Shown: positions 26,401 through 39,158 of the stretch, one piece after another | How positions within the stretch are numbered: the first letter of the stretch is position 1 | How the letters are laid out: every line of letters begins with the position of its first letter | Source of the DNA: Jacaranda mimosifolia | Lineage: Eukaryota > Streptophyta > Magnoliopsida > Lamiales > Bignoniaceae | Direction: 5' to 3' | Length of the DNA: 64,000 nt | Assembly: GCA_018894105.1 (NCBI GenBank) | Contig: CM032123.1 | Coordinates: 29,985,744 to 30,049,743 of the forward strand | Notes under the pieces: generated by a model | What the model was told of the DNA's origin: nothing | Database searches by the model: none | What the model saw: the letters and a program-made list of their open reading frames with translations, nothing else | Position numbers and translations under genes: made by a program

Positions 26401-29400
26401 GTTGGGCAGTATGCCAGGTTCGGTGGTTAAGTGCTCATTTCCACTTTGCGTCTTCTGGGAAGTTCATATTATATGTCCATCTTAATTGATTATGGGTTTT
26501 AGATGAAGATGTAGGCTATTCCAAAGGCAGTAGTGTTGAAAATTTCGGGAAAGGGCATATAACTGAAGTATTGGAGCATTCTGAAGGGAGTTGCAAGGCT
26601 AACAGAATTTAACAAATGGCAGCAGAAGTGAATTCTCTTTTTCATGTTTTCTATAGGACGGATTCTAAGTCATAGCTTAAAGTTCCTATGGAACTCCAAC
26701 TAAGTGAATTTTCGAGTATCATAATGCTTATAAGACCTTTATATCAGAGCCCAAGGTATTAGAGCTTCTGGGCGCTTAAGATACAGTTTAATGGAATGAG
26801 GTTCAGAAGTCTGTTTTTTCTACAGATTAACATGTTTGGAGTCAGTTGAGTGGAGAATGTATTTTTTTTAACAAGTTGACTCTTTCCAGTCCGGATATGT
26901 TTCCTTGTTTATTTCTAATATGTTTTTGAAACTTTCCTTTAATTTTTCTACCATCCTATATTTCTAAATGTTATATTCGGTTCTTTTACTTCTTTTGTGG
27001 ACATTTCTTAAGTTCGCATACAAAGTCCCCTGTATGCATGAATTTAAAACATACTAATCAGTGGACTTTATTCACTTGCAGGAGAAGATGGCTGTGAAGC
27101 AATTCAAGGACTTGAGATCCTTATGCCTTAAGATCATATATCTTGTTCTTAATAAATATGAGGATCATGATTTTCGTGGTGCTTTTTGGGACCTGTTCTT
27201 TACATCAATTAAACCCTTAATTGCCAATTTTAAGCAAGAAGGTGCCAGTAGCAAGAAGCCAAGTTCACTGTTTTATTGCTTTCTTGCAATGAGTAAAAGC
27301 TACAAACTTTTGCCACTATTATACAGGGAGGGGAATCTTGTGCCTGATATTTTTTCCATGCTTACTGTCCCATCAGCCTCTGAATCGATTTTGTCTTGTG
27401 TTTTGAAGTTCACTAAGAACTTATTGAAGCTCGATAACGAACTGGGTAGTGAAGACATGAGCGTCAAAGGAATTCTGCTTCCTCATCTTGATGTGCTTAT
27501 ATGCAGCTTGCATAGTATATTCACAAATGACCATGCTACTAAAAGGTATTGCCCCCTTTTTCTTTTTTGTTTGGTCCACAGCTAGGGGTCTTAGCTCTTT
27601 TTTCCTTTTTCTTTTTTTCCTCTTTTGTTTCTCTCTTCTCTGTAATGTGCCTTTTCTTGTTTGAATTATTTTCAACGTTGAGTAAAGGTGAGCTTATATT
27701 CTTTTTGCTTGAAATTATTACATATAACTTACATCTTAGTGTTCTTAGTGTCTATAGTTTGCTCTACCGTAGCTTAAATATCTAGACGTCTCTTTTCTTA
27801 TATGCTGTACAATCCAGTCCTGTTAATTTTATGTGCTTGGTTGCTTTTCAAAATGTCTTTATTGCTAGGATGGTGGAGTGCTGGAGTTGGTGAAAAAATG
27901 GTTTGGCAATGAGATGTTAAGAGTGTGATTTCTTCAATGGTAGTCAAGTTCCGTGAAATCTTAGCATCCTTCGTAACAATTAAAATTATCTTGTCTAATA
28001 CTAAATAGTGGTTTGTGATAGTTGTCTTCCCTCTTTTAGGATTGGGGCAAATGTTGGATTTTAAATGGCTCAGAAGTTCTAATGAGCGGGCAAGCCTACT
28101 CCGTGCTGGTGACTAGGCTAAGCTGGGGCAACATTTTCAAACCTGAACTGAAATAGTAAAACATAATTAAGTAATAAAGTTTATACAATTTATCACTGCC
28201 AACTTTCTAATGCACTTCCTAGTTTTTCCACATTACTTTTCTTAATATTTTATTGTGAAGAGTCACTCTTACAATTTCCTTGTAGTATCATGTAAGTGAG
28301 GGGCCTACTAGAGTAAAGCAGAACTTTGACAAGGGCCAAACACTTATGGATTGTCATGATTTTGTTATGCATGTTCATTAAAAGTCTAAGAACTAAAACG
28401 ATGACTTGCCTGTGCTTTGCTGTTATCAGATGATTTTAATTACTGAGAAGCCATCACTTCTTCCAGATTCTGGATGCTTTCACTATTTTATGATCTCTGT
28501 GGCACCTCAAACAATTATTAAGCTAAACATACCATAGATCAAACTATGGGTTGGGGAGCATTCTTTTGAACAAACTGTAGGTTTGGTAATTTGTTGAAAT
28601 TGTGTTTTAGCTGGATCCAGATGAGAGCATTGCATACCATGTTAAGGATGTGAAAAATGCACAATGTTAACTTAGTGTGTGATTTTGTTGGATCATTTTT
28701 AGCTGAAGGAATGCAGAAGGGCAAATGCCTTTAAACTTCCTTGAGATTCTGTTACAGATGCAAGCCTCTTTGAGGGACAGATCAAAGGGCTCTGTATAGT
28801 TGTCAAACTAGATCAAGAGACCTAAGATAAAAAAGGGTGTAAACGAGCCGAGCTGAGCCTGAATCTAGTAGGCTCAAATTCGGCTCGTCTAGTTCGCAAG
28901 CTTGAGCTCGAGGTCGAACTTAAACAGCCTAGCTCAAGCTCGGCTCGTTGGAATAGACGAAGGCTCGACGAGCCTTATCGAACTTGACTTGATAAAGCTA
29001 GTCATAGAGAAGCAGAAAAGCTCGATTCATATAAATTTGGATGAGCTCGAGCTCTAGCTCGTATAGGTTTGGATTAACTCGAGCTCATTTAGATTGGAAA
29101 CAAAATCTATAATTATAATTTTTTTAAATAATTTTGTTATATATTTTCCTAAAAATAAAAAATTTAATTATTATTATTATTATTTACTTATATTTATAGA
29201 TTTTATTATATGGGTCTAAGTTATAATTATGTATGTGTTATATATATATATATATATATATATAATAAAAAGCTCATTTAGGCTCGTGAGTTTTTTGAGC
29301 CGAATATTATTGAGCTCATCTCGGCTCGGCTCGTTTGATTGGTGAGCTCGAGCTTGGCTTGGCTCGGACTCGAAAAGATCGAGCGAAATATGAGCTTTCA

Positions 29401-32400
29401 TCGAGCCGAGCCCGCATTGTTTGCGAATCGTCTTCTCTCATTTACACCCCTAGATAAGATGCTATGGAAGAACTCTTGAAAATGACAGAGGACTAGGTAT
29501 TTTCCCTCTCTGCCTGTGTCTCAAAATTAAGGAAGATAAATCCCTTAAGCTGCTAAAATATAATTAACATGCTATGGAGTCTTGGAATTTTTTCCCATTA
29601 TTTGAACCAATGTGGCACAGGATTCATTCCTATTGAAATTGATCTTTTTTCATGTTCCACCTCAAGTATGGCATCTATTATGTTTGAACTTTGAAGTATT
29701 GTTTGTTATCCTCTGCTGAAGCATATTTACCTTCTGTGGTATATGCTTTGTTCTTTGAACCCAATAAGATTCTGATTAGAGTCATCTGACTTAATCAAAT
29801 ACAAAAGAGGATTTCTGTGAATGTTTTGAGTTCTTTGTTTGCCTTCCAGCATCTAGGATTCAATATACCTCAAATCTATTTGTTCATGATCATTCCTTTT
29901 TTTCTTTCTCCTCCTGTAGGAAGTTGGTCATCCTAGGCAAGAGGGAATTCACTATCTTCAACTTGTTATCGAAGTATGTCAAGGAACCTTCAGAAGCCCG
30001 AAAATTTGCCGATATGTTGCTCCCAGTTCTTACAAAAAGACATCAGAGTTTTGGTTAGCTTCTAACCATTTTGATCTGTTAAGGATTAGCTGTTTTCTTT
30101 GAATAATCACAAATTGGGGTTGTTGTTCTTGTAGATAGCTGTGTTGATGTATTACAAATCATCCGACAAGTCGTAACAGTGCTGGGGAGTGAAAGTACTA
30201 GAAAAGTCTTGAATTCAATTACCCCACTTCTCATTTCAGCAGATTTGGCTGTCCGTAATTCTATATGTGATGTTCTTGATGCTGTCGCTGCAAATGATTC
30301 TTCTGTACTTATATTGGTAATGCAAGCTCTTAGAAAATTCTCTAATCAATAATTTACGCATGTTTTCCCTTGAAGAACACAAATCTTAAGCTTCTCTTTA
30401 TGTCAGGCAAAAATTCTTCATGAACTAAATGCAACATCAGAGATGGAGATGGGTGGTCTTGACTATGACAAAATAATCTGTGCTTATGACAAGGTTAACG
30501 TGAAATTCTTTTACACTATTCCAGAAGAGCATGCGTTGCCGATCTTGGCTCACGCTATACATGACATGTTATCTGGGGAGTTGATCTTACGGCAAAGTGC
30601 ATTCAGATTATTGCTTTCCTTCATTGAATTTTCTGGTGAGATCCTTAGTAGGTCGTCGGAATCTGATCAGATGTGGTCTGAAGGCAGCATTCACCACATA
30701 GTGAACAATTTTTTGTTGAAGCATATGGGAAATGCAATGGACAAGGAAGCTTCTGTTAAAAAGGTATGGAAGTTGTTACTGCAGTTTAGTTCATCAAGTT
30801 CTGTTTCTCCTCTTATTTCAACTCTTTCCTCAACTCTTTTCTTATTCCCCTTACTCCCTCTCTATGGGTAAGGGTATGATCATGTTATTTTATATATGTT
30901 ACAAATAAGAAGTGAAATGAGATTAGATGCATGGTTCTGCCTATGTTCCTATTATTTGTCATGCATGGCTTTAGGCGCTAATTTTAGGTTTTGAGGACTG
31001 TATAAGGAAGGAGAAAGTGTTGGTTATGAAATAGCTGCTTAAGTTATTATTCTATGTTCCATTTTATTTGTTCCAGATTCCGATGAATCTAAAATTATTC
31101 TTTGAAATTCTTTATTGCTATTTTGTGTCAGAAGGCGTGATATTAACATTTAGTTCTTTATAGATAGACAATAATAGATGGGTTTTCTTGTCTCTAATTC
31201 CATCTGTGAAGATATTTGCTATCTGTTGATATTATCCTTTTTGCTTCCTGCTGTCTCTTCCTTACAAATCTGTATATGCCATTTGTCTCCATTGTGGACC
31301 AATGTTACTATGTTAGCATTACTGACTTTTTTGGTAGTCGTGCTTGGACCTATGTTATGTATCTGTAATGTTTGTCAGGCACATCTGGAAGGTGTCTTGA
31401 GAGTAAACTAACTGAAACTGTGCATAGACGGGTTGTGGTTACTGCATATGAGCATCTGTTGCTGGATGTCTGACTTGTTGAAGTAGTTCAACATATATTT
31501 GATGTGTCATTTGTGTGTCAAGAGTATTTGAAGTGTGCCAAATATGTACATTTAGCTTATGTAGATGCATTCTAAGTTAGGAGTTCCACTTCCACTTAAA
31601 TAGACGAAACATATGTAGGATGGACAAATTGCGTTTCAGCTGTGAGTAGAATGACATCAAAATAGGCACTCCACTAAAATAGTATTTCTAAGTTCTTTCG
31701 AGCTCTTGCATTGTGAATGTTTTGAGGCAATATTTACCCCCACTGAACCTGGATGCAGTGAATTATTTACTATACTTGTGGCCCATTCTTTTTTTTTTCT
31801 TTTTTTTTTTCTTTTTTCCCCGTCGTCTCTCTAGCTGTGCCTTTTCTTCTGCTTTCTATCTATTTTTTATGTCCGACTTGTTTTGGTTTTCATGGGGGGT
31901 TGTGGGTGATTTGAGGGTGGGGGTGCGGTTAGCCATGTGGTAATTGTGGTCTTAATTACTGGAAGCAATGCTTTTTTTAATAATCAGGTGTGTTGTTTGG
32001 TTTAGGTATGGATTGATTTACTTCGGGAAATGGTGTTGAAGCTTCCCAAGGTGGCAAACCTTGATTCATACAGGGCTTTATGCAGTGACGATGCTGAACA
32101 AGATTTCTTCAGTAACATAGTTCACTTACAGGTAAAGCTCCATTTAGTGTTTTGGGGAAATGTTCAACTGATAAAGGGAAAGTTTTGTGTATATGGTCCC
32201 TGTTTTATGTCATTTTCATTCATGTAGAAACACAGGAGGGCAAGGGCACTGTCTCGCTTTAGAAACATTGTCAGTTCAGGAAATCTTTCAGAGGTAATCT
32301 GTTCAATTTCTTCTGAGAATGATAAACAGTTTTATTCTTAATGTTGCATTACTAATCTCTTGAAGTGAACTTTTGAATTTTCTAGGTTGTCACCAATAAA

Positions 32401-35400
32401 GTGTTTGTTTCACTGCTTTTTAGCATGTTGTTTGATGTGCAAAATGGAAAGGATGAACATATCAAAGGTGCATGTGTGGATGCGCTGGCATCAATTTCTG
32501 GTTGCATGAAGTGGAATCGGTATTATGCCTTGCTAATAAGATGCTTCCGGGATTTGACGCTAAAACCAGACAAACAAAAGCTTTTGTTGCGGCTTATCTG
32601 CTCAATCCTCAACCATTTCCATTTCTCAGAATCTTTAGCCCATGAGTCCAAGATTTCTGCTTGCAATGCTCCTGATCCATACACCATTGATATGACCTCT
32701 TCATTAACATTGAGAAAATGTGCTAGTTCTGGTGGACTTCCTGCCATACAGACCTGTTTGCACAAAAATTTATTCCCAAAGATTCAAAAGTTGTTGACAT
32801 CTGATTCTGAGAATGTCAATGTCAATGTCAGCCTGGTTGCACTTAAACTTCTAAAACTGCTTCCTGGTGAGATAATGGACTTGCAACTTCCAACTATTGT
32901 TCACCGTATTTCAAACTTTCTAAAGAACCGCTTGGAAAGTGTACGTGATGAAGCTAGGTCTGCATTGGCTGCTTGCTTAAAGGAACTAGGGTTGGAGTAC
33001 TTGCAATTTATTGTCAAAGTATTGAGGGGCACATTGAAGCGAGGTTATGAATTGCATGTGCTAGGATACACACTCAATTTCATGTTATCAAAGTTTCTAA
33101 TGAATCCGATCTGTGGAAAGTTGGACTACTGTTTAGGCGACCTTCTTTCTGTTGTAGAGAATGATATACTTGGGGATGTTTCTGAGGAGAAAGAGGTGGA
33201 AAAAATTGCTTCAAAAATGAAAGAGACCAGAAAGCAAAAGTCATATGAAACTCTGAAATTGATTGCCCAGAGCATCACTTTCAAGACTCATGCTCTGAAA
33301 CTACTTTCACCTGTTACAGCTCATCTGCATAAGCAGCTTACCCAGAAAGGGAAGTCAAAATTGGAGAACATGTTAAATCACATAGCTGCTGGTATTGAAT
33401 GCAATCCATCTGTGGATCAGACTGAACTGTTTATATTTGCCCATTGCCTTATTAAAGATGGCATCAGTGATGAGGGTAACAAATATGAAAATAGTTATGT
33501 TTCCTGGGAAAGTAAACTAGACAGACATGATGAGGGTGGCCAAACAGTTCACGCCAACAGATTAGTAAATGTTGATGGACGATTTTCTCATTTGATAACA
33601 GCATTTGCTCTTGGAGTTCTGCAGAGTTACATGAAAAACCTGAAGCTTAATAAGGAGGATGGACAACTACTATCGCTGTTAGACCCTTTTGTCGGTTTAT
33701 TGGATCGGTGCTTGAGTTCCAAGTATGAAAACATTATAACTGCTGCGATTAGGTGCTTATCTCTGCTGGTAAGGTTGCCTCTGCCATCTCTTCAATCTCA
33801 GGCTGACAAGATAAAGAATTCGTTGTTGGTTATTGCACAAGGTTCAGTAAATGCTAGCAGTCAATTAACAGAGTCATGTATAAAGTTGTTGACGACGCTT
33901 CTTCGAAGCACTAGAGTCACTCTTTCAGCTGATCAGTTGCATATGCTGATCGAATTTCCCTTATTTGTTGATTTTGCAAAAAATCCCTCGTTTGTTGCTC
34001 TCTCACTTTTGAAAGCTATTGTACACCGGAAACTGGTAGTTCCTGAGATATATGATGTTGTCCAGATAGTTGCAGAATTGATGGTACAAAGTCAACATGA
34101 ACCAATTCGTAAGAAGTGTAGTCAAATCTTACTTCAGTTTTTGCTTGGTTATCATCTTTCTGAGAAGCGCTTGCAGCAACATCTTGATTTCTTACTTGCA
34201 AACCTGAGGTAAAATATTTAACTTTCCGTACTTGTGTGTTTATGTGTTTTTATATAATGTGCAACCATCGTTTGTATGACACATTTTTTTTTCAGATATG
34301 AACATTCCACTGGAAGAGAAGCTGTCCTTGAGATGCTTCATGCTATTATACTAAAATTTCCACGTAACATTGTAGATTCACAATCTCAAACAATCTTTGT
34401 GCATTTGGTCGTTTCTTTGGCGAATGATGATGACAGCAAAGTTCGTTCCATGACTGCTGCTGCAATAAAGTGTCTCATTGGACATGTGAGCTCGCATTCA
34501 CTTCACTCCATTCTTGAGTACAGTCTATCTTGGTACCTCAGTGGAAAACAGAATCTATGGGGCGCTGCAGCACAGGTAAAGTTAGTGATAGTCATTTGTA
34601 TTCTATTTAGAAAAATTATCTTTTTAACCTTTTATCTGTTGCCTTTGTGATTGGGACATCTTGGGAAACCTCATCTGAAAGCACTTTCTTAATGACCTTG
34701 AGGAAAGAATTTTTGGTAGTTCTACTCATAACTACTTTTTATTATTTTGGTCCTGGACTGGTTGTGATCTTAAAATTGTGCTCTTCATAGTTATAATGTT
34801 GAATGTGGAAGAAATTTAAAGATTTATGACTTGGCATAGAGAATGTGAAGTGAAAAATTGTGTTTTCACAATCATTTCAAGTGCCAAGTCCTTTGTTGTG
34901 TATTTTGTGGTTTTCAACCTTGGATGCATTTTGGTCACGATTGATTTCCTTGTGAACCTGGATCTTTAGGCTAGGACACATATCATATTGAACCATTGTT
35001 GGAGTTGATGTAGATATTTGAATGTGACAAGTCAAGTGAAGTGATCTAGTCCTGTAACTTGCACTTAAGTTGTAAATTTTCTTAGAGAATATGCTGTTTT
35101 AGTACTATTTTATTTTCTACTGAAATTTTAGAATTGTTCATCAACCCAGTTGATTTTTTCTTTCATCTGCTGAATACAACTATGAAAGTGTGAGGTGCAC
35201 GAAGAATAAGAAAATAAATATATTTTGTGTTTTTGAGTAAGATTCTTGTTCGCAAGCTAACTTTCTATTCAATAATATAACCCATCTGATTGAATAACTG
35301 AAAAGAAAATGATACTTTGGCTGTGATTATAGGTCTCCCATCATCCTCTTTATAGTGTTTGCTCTTTTAGGATTAACAAAATCCTTTGACAGTTACTTCA

Positions 35401-38400
35401 TTCCATGCACAATATCATATGTGTGAGAGTTGGATAATGAAATCCTTATCAGTTATGAATTGTGAGAATAAATTTGTTCATATTTAAATTCCTTTTCATG
35501 TGTGTAAAATTTATATTTCCAACTACAAACTGCGATGGGGTAATTGTTGATTGTAAGTTTAAAATTTCAATAAAAGAGGTTGTACCATTCAACATTGCAA
35601 TGAAATTGACCAATATAGACAGAAGTATTTTGTTGCGGTTCAATTTCTATTTCTACTCATCAGCTTTGAGAGAGACATTGCAATTCTGTGTTTTTACCGT
35701 GAAGCTTGGTAACAGAAGTGTAGCAATAAAATGTAGCTGAAAAAGATAGGATTAAGCTCTATATTTTCTGCTGTTAAGGATGTAAATATTTTATATATTT
35801 GAGCTGAATAGCAATTTCCCATATCTTCCATAAAATAAACATATTTTGGCCTCCCTAATAGAACTGAAAATGTTAAATAATTGAGTGCAGCTTTTGAGCT
35901 TGAAGACTGGTTTTCTGGTAAGAGAAGCACATAACAGAAGTATTTCGATTGAAAAGTTTTTCTGGACTGCTGTCCTTTATCTGCTACTAAAAACTGATTT
36001 GAACTGTTTGACCTTCTGTGATCACACATCTCTGTTCCATTTTCCCTGAGGGAATTTGCTTTGACTTTACAATACTAGTGGATAATTTCCAGGGAAAGGA
36101 TATGCAACTTTCAATTAAAAGCAGAAAAGAGCCTGTAAAATGGTTCTAATTGCGAATTATGCAAATAACATACTTTTATACTTATAATATCTGGTACAAT
36201 ATGTTAATATAAGTCAAAGTTCTTTACTTGTGACAAATAATAATAACTATTTTTGAGCCATATGCACCAGTGCTTATGATAGGTATAACCTGATTGGACT
36301 CTAGCATCCTTAACTCTGAAAATCATAGTTTAGAGCATATATAGAACAGGCCCAAAAGATGCCCCTAGATCATTTTAATTTGGCTCATAATATGATTTTT
36401 TATATTTTTGGTAAAATCTCCTGTTGGGGAGAAGTTTATAGAGCATTATGATCTTCTACTTTGATCCTAGAACACGAAAGCTGTGTGCCATTCATACTTT
36501 GTTCTACTCTGTACTACAGGATTGATGACTAACTTTGTTGTTTCTTTTACAGGTTTTGGGTTTACTAGTGGAAGTAATGGGAAGAAGTTTTGACAAACAC
36601 CTCGGTAGAGTACTTCCAGCAATGAGAAGCATTTTGCAGTCTGCTGTCAGTGCTATTGCATCAGGTCAACAAAATTTATCAGATGAAGCAGTTGTTCCAT
36701 TCTGGAAGGAGGCATATTATACATTGGTTATGTTGGAGAAGATCCTTTATCAATTCCGTAACTTGTTCTTTGATAGCGGTGTTGAGGTACAACTTGTTAG
36801 TCTATCAGTTCTTTTCCCTAAATCTTCTTGGTCATTGGGCTTTGGAAGTAGTAATTGGTATCAATTTTTCATAATGAGGTGAAGTATGTATGTTTGCGCA
36901 TAATGTTTTTATCCTGGGTGGGGAATTTGACTTGGCAATATAAACCAATATAACCATCTAGAAAGTTTCTGACTTAAATGGAGAATTTGGGGGCATCCGG
37001 TCGATTGTTCTTGAACTTCTGTTGATACTAACAAAGAGTTGAATTTTCTGTGCCTGGCATTTGACTTACAGAGGGCTCCTTTATAAGTGAACTAAATTTT
37101 CCCCTTTTTACTTGCTTTCCATATGCCCTTGTGATCGTCTCTTCCTTCTATGTTCCCCCATTTGATAGTTTTGCATGCTTTGCCTCTGATCTCTATAAAA
37201 AAATTGTCCTCCAAAAATGGTGAAAAAATAATCTCAAGTAGAGCAGGAAAAATGAGTAAACTCATCTCAGCTTGTTTCGAACATCTCTCTCTCTCTCTCT
37301 CCTGCCTAGGTTGGATTTATTTGTTATCTTTTCTCTTTTTCAATGTATAAGATATCTATGAAGAACAAAATTTTTGTCTGCTGTCCATATGACCATTATT
37401 ACAAGCTACTCATAAACCTTTCTCTGTTGTTTGCTTCTTCATTTGTTAATGTGAATATACTGATCTTATATTTCCCTTTTTCTTTTTACGGAGCTTCTCA
37501 TATTCCTTTCACTGACTTCTTACAGGATATATGGGAAATTATCTGTGAATTCCTATTGCATCCTCACTTGTGGTTGCGCAATATATCAGACCGGATTTTG
37601 TCGTCTTACTTTGCTGCAGTAACTGATGCTTGCATAGATAACCTCGAAGTGTCAATAGGAAAATTCTTTCTTATGAAACCAAGCATACTTTTCCTGACAG
37701 CTGTTTCTTTATGTTGTCAACTGAAGGTTCCGTTGACTGATGATTCAGCTGGCATCATTATTATGCAAAACCTTGTGTTTTCAATTTGTGGTCTCCATTC
37801 ATTTTTAGAAAAGAATGAATGCATGGATGTTCCTAAGTTCTGGTCCAACCTTGACCGTGTTGAGCAAGACCGTTTTCTTAAAGCTTTTAGCGTTCTTGAC
37901 CCAAGAAAAGGAAGGAGGATGGTTGCATCTTTTACTTCTGATGCCAGTGGTCAGCACAATCAACATCAGCATCCATTTATTTCCTATTTGCTTCAGAGAA
38001 TGGGAAAGATTGCCATTCAGATGGAGGACACCCAGGTGTGTTTATGAGAAGTAATGGAATTACACTCTAGGGCTATCTGGATTATCCAATCAATGATTGA
38101 TTTACTCATTTTTAAACAAACATTTTCCTATTTTATACTTGTAAGAATCTTGAATGAGCTGATGTGCTGATGGCATATTAAACCTTTCTTGCAGATGAAA
38201 ATTGTTTTCAATTGTTTCAGATCAATTTCACCAAAACTTCTTGGTTGCTATGGAACAATTGCACCCATTGGCAATGATGATTTCCATAGTTATGCATATC
38301 AAATGCTGTTGCCTTTGTACAGAGTCTGCGAGGGTTATACTGGAAAAGTAGTTTCAGGTAATTATTGTTGTTGATTCCATCCTTAGTTGAGAAAAGTTAA

Positions 38401-39158
38401 GTGTTCATTTCCCTCCCTCCTTATATACGTAGTCCAGTTTTGAATGTGAGAAGGAAATGTTCACTTTTAGGTCTGATTAGATGTCTCTTTGGGTTTTCTG
38501 TACAACAGCCAGAATATTTCTACTTTAAATACTTCATTCTATGTAGAGCAAACAGCTGCACTTCAGGTCTCAGTTCCTGACAAAGAAGTTATACAAATAA
38601 AGCTGAAAGCCTGAATATACCAATTGAATCAGAAGATATGATTGCTTAGAGTTTTCATCTTACATCTATTTTGTAATTTGTGATACCTTAAAGAAGTAAT
38701 TGGCCTCCTCCTGTAGTCTCAAGTGCTGGATAAATTTGTAACTTGAGATATTTGACTAATTAGAATTGCATAATTCTATGACTGGAGCAGAGACCATCAC
38801 CAGGGGCACAAATAAAATGCTACTTGATAGCTGATTTGATTTCTTGTGATTCTGGTTACTTTTGTGCATCACATTGTGACCCTTTTTCCTTATCATGGCA
38901 GATGATCTGAAACAATTAGCTCAAGAGGTTTCTGAATGCATAAGAGACATCATAGGGGTGCAGAATTTTGTTCAAATTTACAGCCAAATAAGGAAAAATC
39001 TCAAAGTGAAGCGGGATAAGAGGAAGCAAGAGGAAAAGATCATGGCTGTAGTGAATCCAACACGGAACGCCAAGAGGAAGCTTAGAATTGCAGCAAAGCA
39101 CCGGGCTCACAAGAAAAGGAAAATCATGACAATGAAAATGGGAAGATGGATGCATTAA
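8459..39158 (+). CDS. UTP20: UTP20, small-subunit processome component 20 (31 exons)
   Basis: UTP20/DRIM is a giant HEAT-repeat nucleolar protein of the U3 SSU processome, needed for 18S rRNA processing. Exons read by eye: 8459-8527, 8926-9048, 10873-11030, 12277-12321, 18735-18813, 18896-18969, 19321-19427, 20252-20434, 21266-21469, 21554-21770, 21872-21946, 22080-22423, 22684-22879, 23002-23251, 23334-23670, 23903-24083, 24200-24340, 24537-24801, 24913-25371, 27082-27545, 29920-30053, 30135-30316, 30407-30763, 32006-32131, 32228-32293, 32386-34208, 34296-34575, 36553-36786, 37526-38035, 38195-38357, 38902-39158. They sum to 8103 nt, i.e. 2700 residues plus stop, with GT..AG at every junction and phase kept; human UTP20 has about 2785. 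The start is MATPSDALAVKSLNKSSGRR; the next exon opens FKTFSQRIEEIDIDVYRSLD. The DRIM-type region lies around residues 800-1500. Exon 26 (1823 nt, residues about 1613-2219) is the largest. The C-terminus is Lys/Arg-rich (NAKRKLRIAAKHRAHKKRK), typical of the family and probably nucleolar-targeting. No stops or frameshifts occur in exons, so the gene looks functional. Confidence 0.93.
9049..10872 (+). other. UTP20 intron 2
   Basis: The donor gtatgt follows EYR and the acceptor is catgcag. There is no mobile element I can recognise. A short imperfect tandem repeat of period 33 lies at 10448-10513 (gagaaactccataacacaac, then gagaaacttcataacataac). Confidence 0.7.
10448..10513. repeat. Two-copy 33-bp tandem repeat in intron 2
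   Basis: The copies begin at 10448 and 10481. Both contain gagaaact, ataac and aacaaagatatagg with a few substitutions. Confidence 0.65.
11031..12276 (+). other. UTP20 intron 3
   Basis: The donor gtattt follows the split Arg codon and the acceptor is ctctag, which feeds RLIAALSRDLLEDFIL. It is AT-rich with no recognised element. Confidence 0.65.
13015..13019. repeat. 5-bp target site duplication, left, of the solo LTR
   Basis: The sequence attag directly precedes the tgaagg terminus and is repeated at 15273-15277. Confidence 0.8.
13020..15272 (-). mobile_element. Solo LTR of a Copia-type retrotransposon
   Basis: On the - strand it begins TGTTGGAAATAGTGCCC (reverse complement of 15272-15256) and ends CCTTCA at 13020. 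This gives the canonical TG..CA ends. The direct repeat attag is exact at 13015-13019 and 15273-15277, the 5-bp target duplication expected of LTR retrotransposons. The length is 2253 bp. A TATA-like tctatatatag lies at about 13640-13650, some 1620 bp into the LTR, the same offset as in the related LTR at 58839. No internal domain or second LTR is present, so this is most simply a solo LTR left by LTR-LTR recombination. The Copia assignment comes from the polypurine context of the related copy at 58828. Confidence 0.88.
15273..15277. repeat. 5-bp target site duplication, right, of the solo LTR
   Basis: The sequence attag directly follows the ttccaaca terminus and is identical to 13015-13019. 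Confidence 0.8.
15945..17615 (-). pseudogene. hAT transposase (BED finger + DUF659), truncated
   Basis: Reading leftward, a BED-type zinc finger (CIFCDQKYSRGI, then AKQH) lies at about 17570-17480, interrupted by a stop. A linker with MKKQKDVNEEALKILKDRAH follows near 17190-17130. The DUF659 core is open over 17111-16677 (YDVGIAFNGVKYDSFQEMI, then SIDASDDSKTGEKMLELL and VTDNASNMKLADK). The next open block at 16660-16274 contains YWTPCAAHCLDLMLEDI. A third block at 16137-15916 contains LHAAGYYLNPEFFYSDN. These are hallmark motifs of plant hAT transposases of the DUF659 type. The C-terminal hAT dimerisation domain is absent. The long open stretches suggest fairly recent decay. An intron may separate the 16677 and 16660 blocks. 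Confidence 0.85.
15945..18246 (-). mobile_element. 3'-truncated hAT transposon inside UTP20 intron 4
   Basis: This hAT element is antisense to UTP20. Its 5' terminus on the - strand reads cactgttgttaaaggcgctc (reverse complement of 18246-18227). That end closely matches the end of the separate MITE at 46618-47167. Subterminal ggcgagg/gcgcctt motifs occur at 18140-18240. The transposase reads leftward from about 17610 and breaks off near 15950, before the hAT dimerisation domain. No matching left inverted terminus was found, so the 3' end is lost. A GC-rich patch at 17982-18060 lies between the terminus and the coding part. Confidence 0.75.
25372..27081 (+). other. UTP20 intron 19
   Basis: The donor gtaaca follows the EDHIT codons and the acceptor cttgcag precedes EKMAVKQFKDLRS. 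Phase 0 is kept. No mobile element is recognised, although the intron is long. Confidence 0.65.
28833..29451. mobile_element. hAT-type MITE in UTP20 intron 20
   Basis: The left terminus aagggtgtaaacgag and the reverse complement of the right terminus (aggggtgtaaatgag) form a terminal inverted repeat. The flanks agataaaa (28825-28832) and agataaga (29452-29459) match at 7 of 8 bases, the 8-bp target duplication of hAT elements. Subterminal regions are full of gagctc, ggctcg and cgagcc motifs, as is usual for this MITE type. The AT-rich centre holds a (TA)n tract at 29239-29264. No coding capacity. Confidence 0.82.
29239..29264. repeat. (TA)13 microsatellite
   Basis: A perfect TA dinucleotide run within the intron 20 MITE. 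Confidence 0.85.
30764..32005 (+). other. UTP20 intron 23
   Basis: The donor gtatgg follows SVKK and the acceptor tttag precedes VWIDLLREMVLKLP. A long T/C tract lies at 31788-31820. No recognised element. Confidence 0.65.
34576..36552 (+). other. UTP20 intron 27
   Basis: The donor gtaaag follows WGAAAQ and the acceptor ttttacag precedes VLGLLVEVMGRSF. About 2 kb of AT-rich sequence with no recognised element or RNA gene. Confidence 0.65.
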
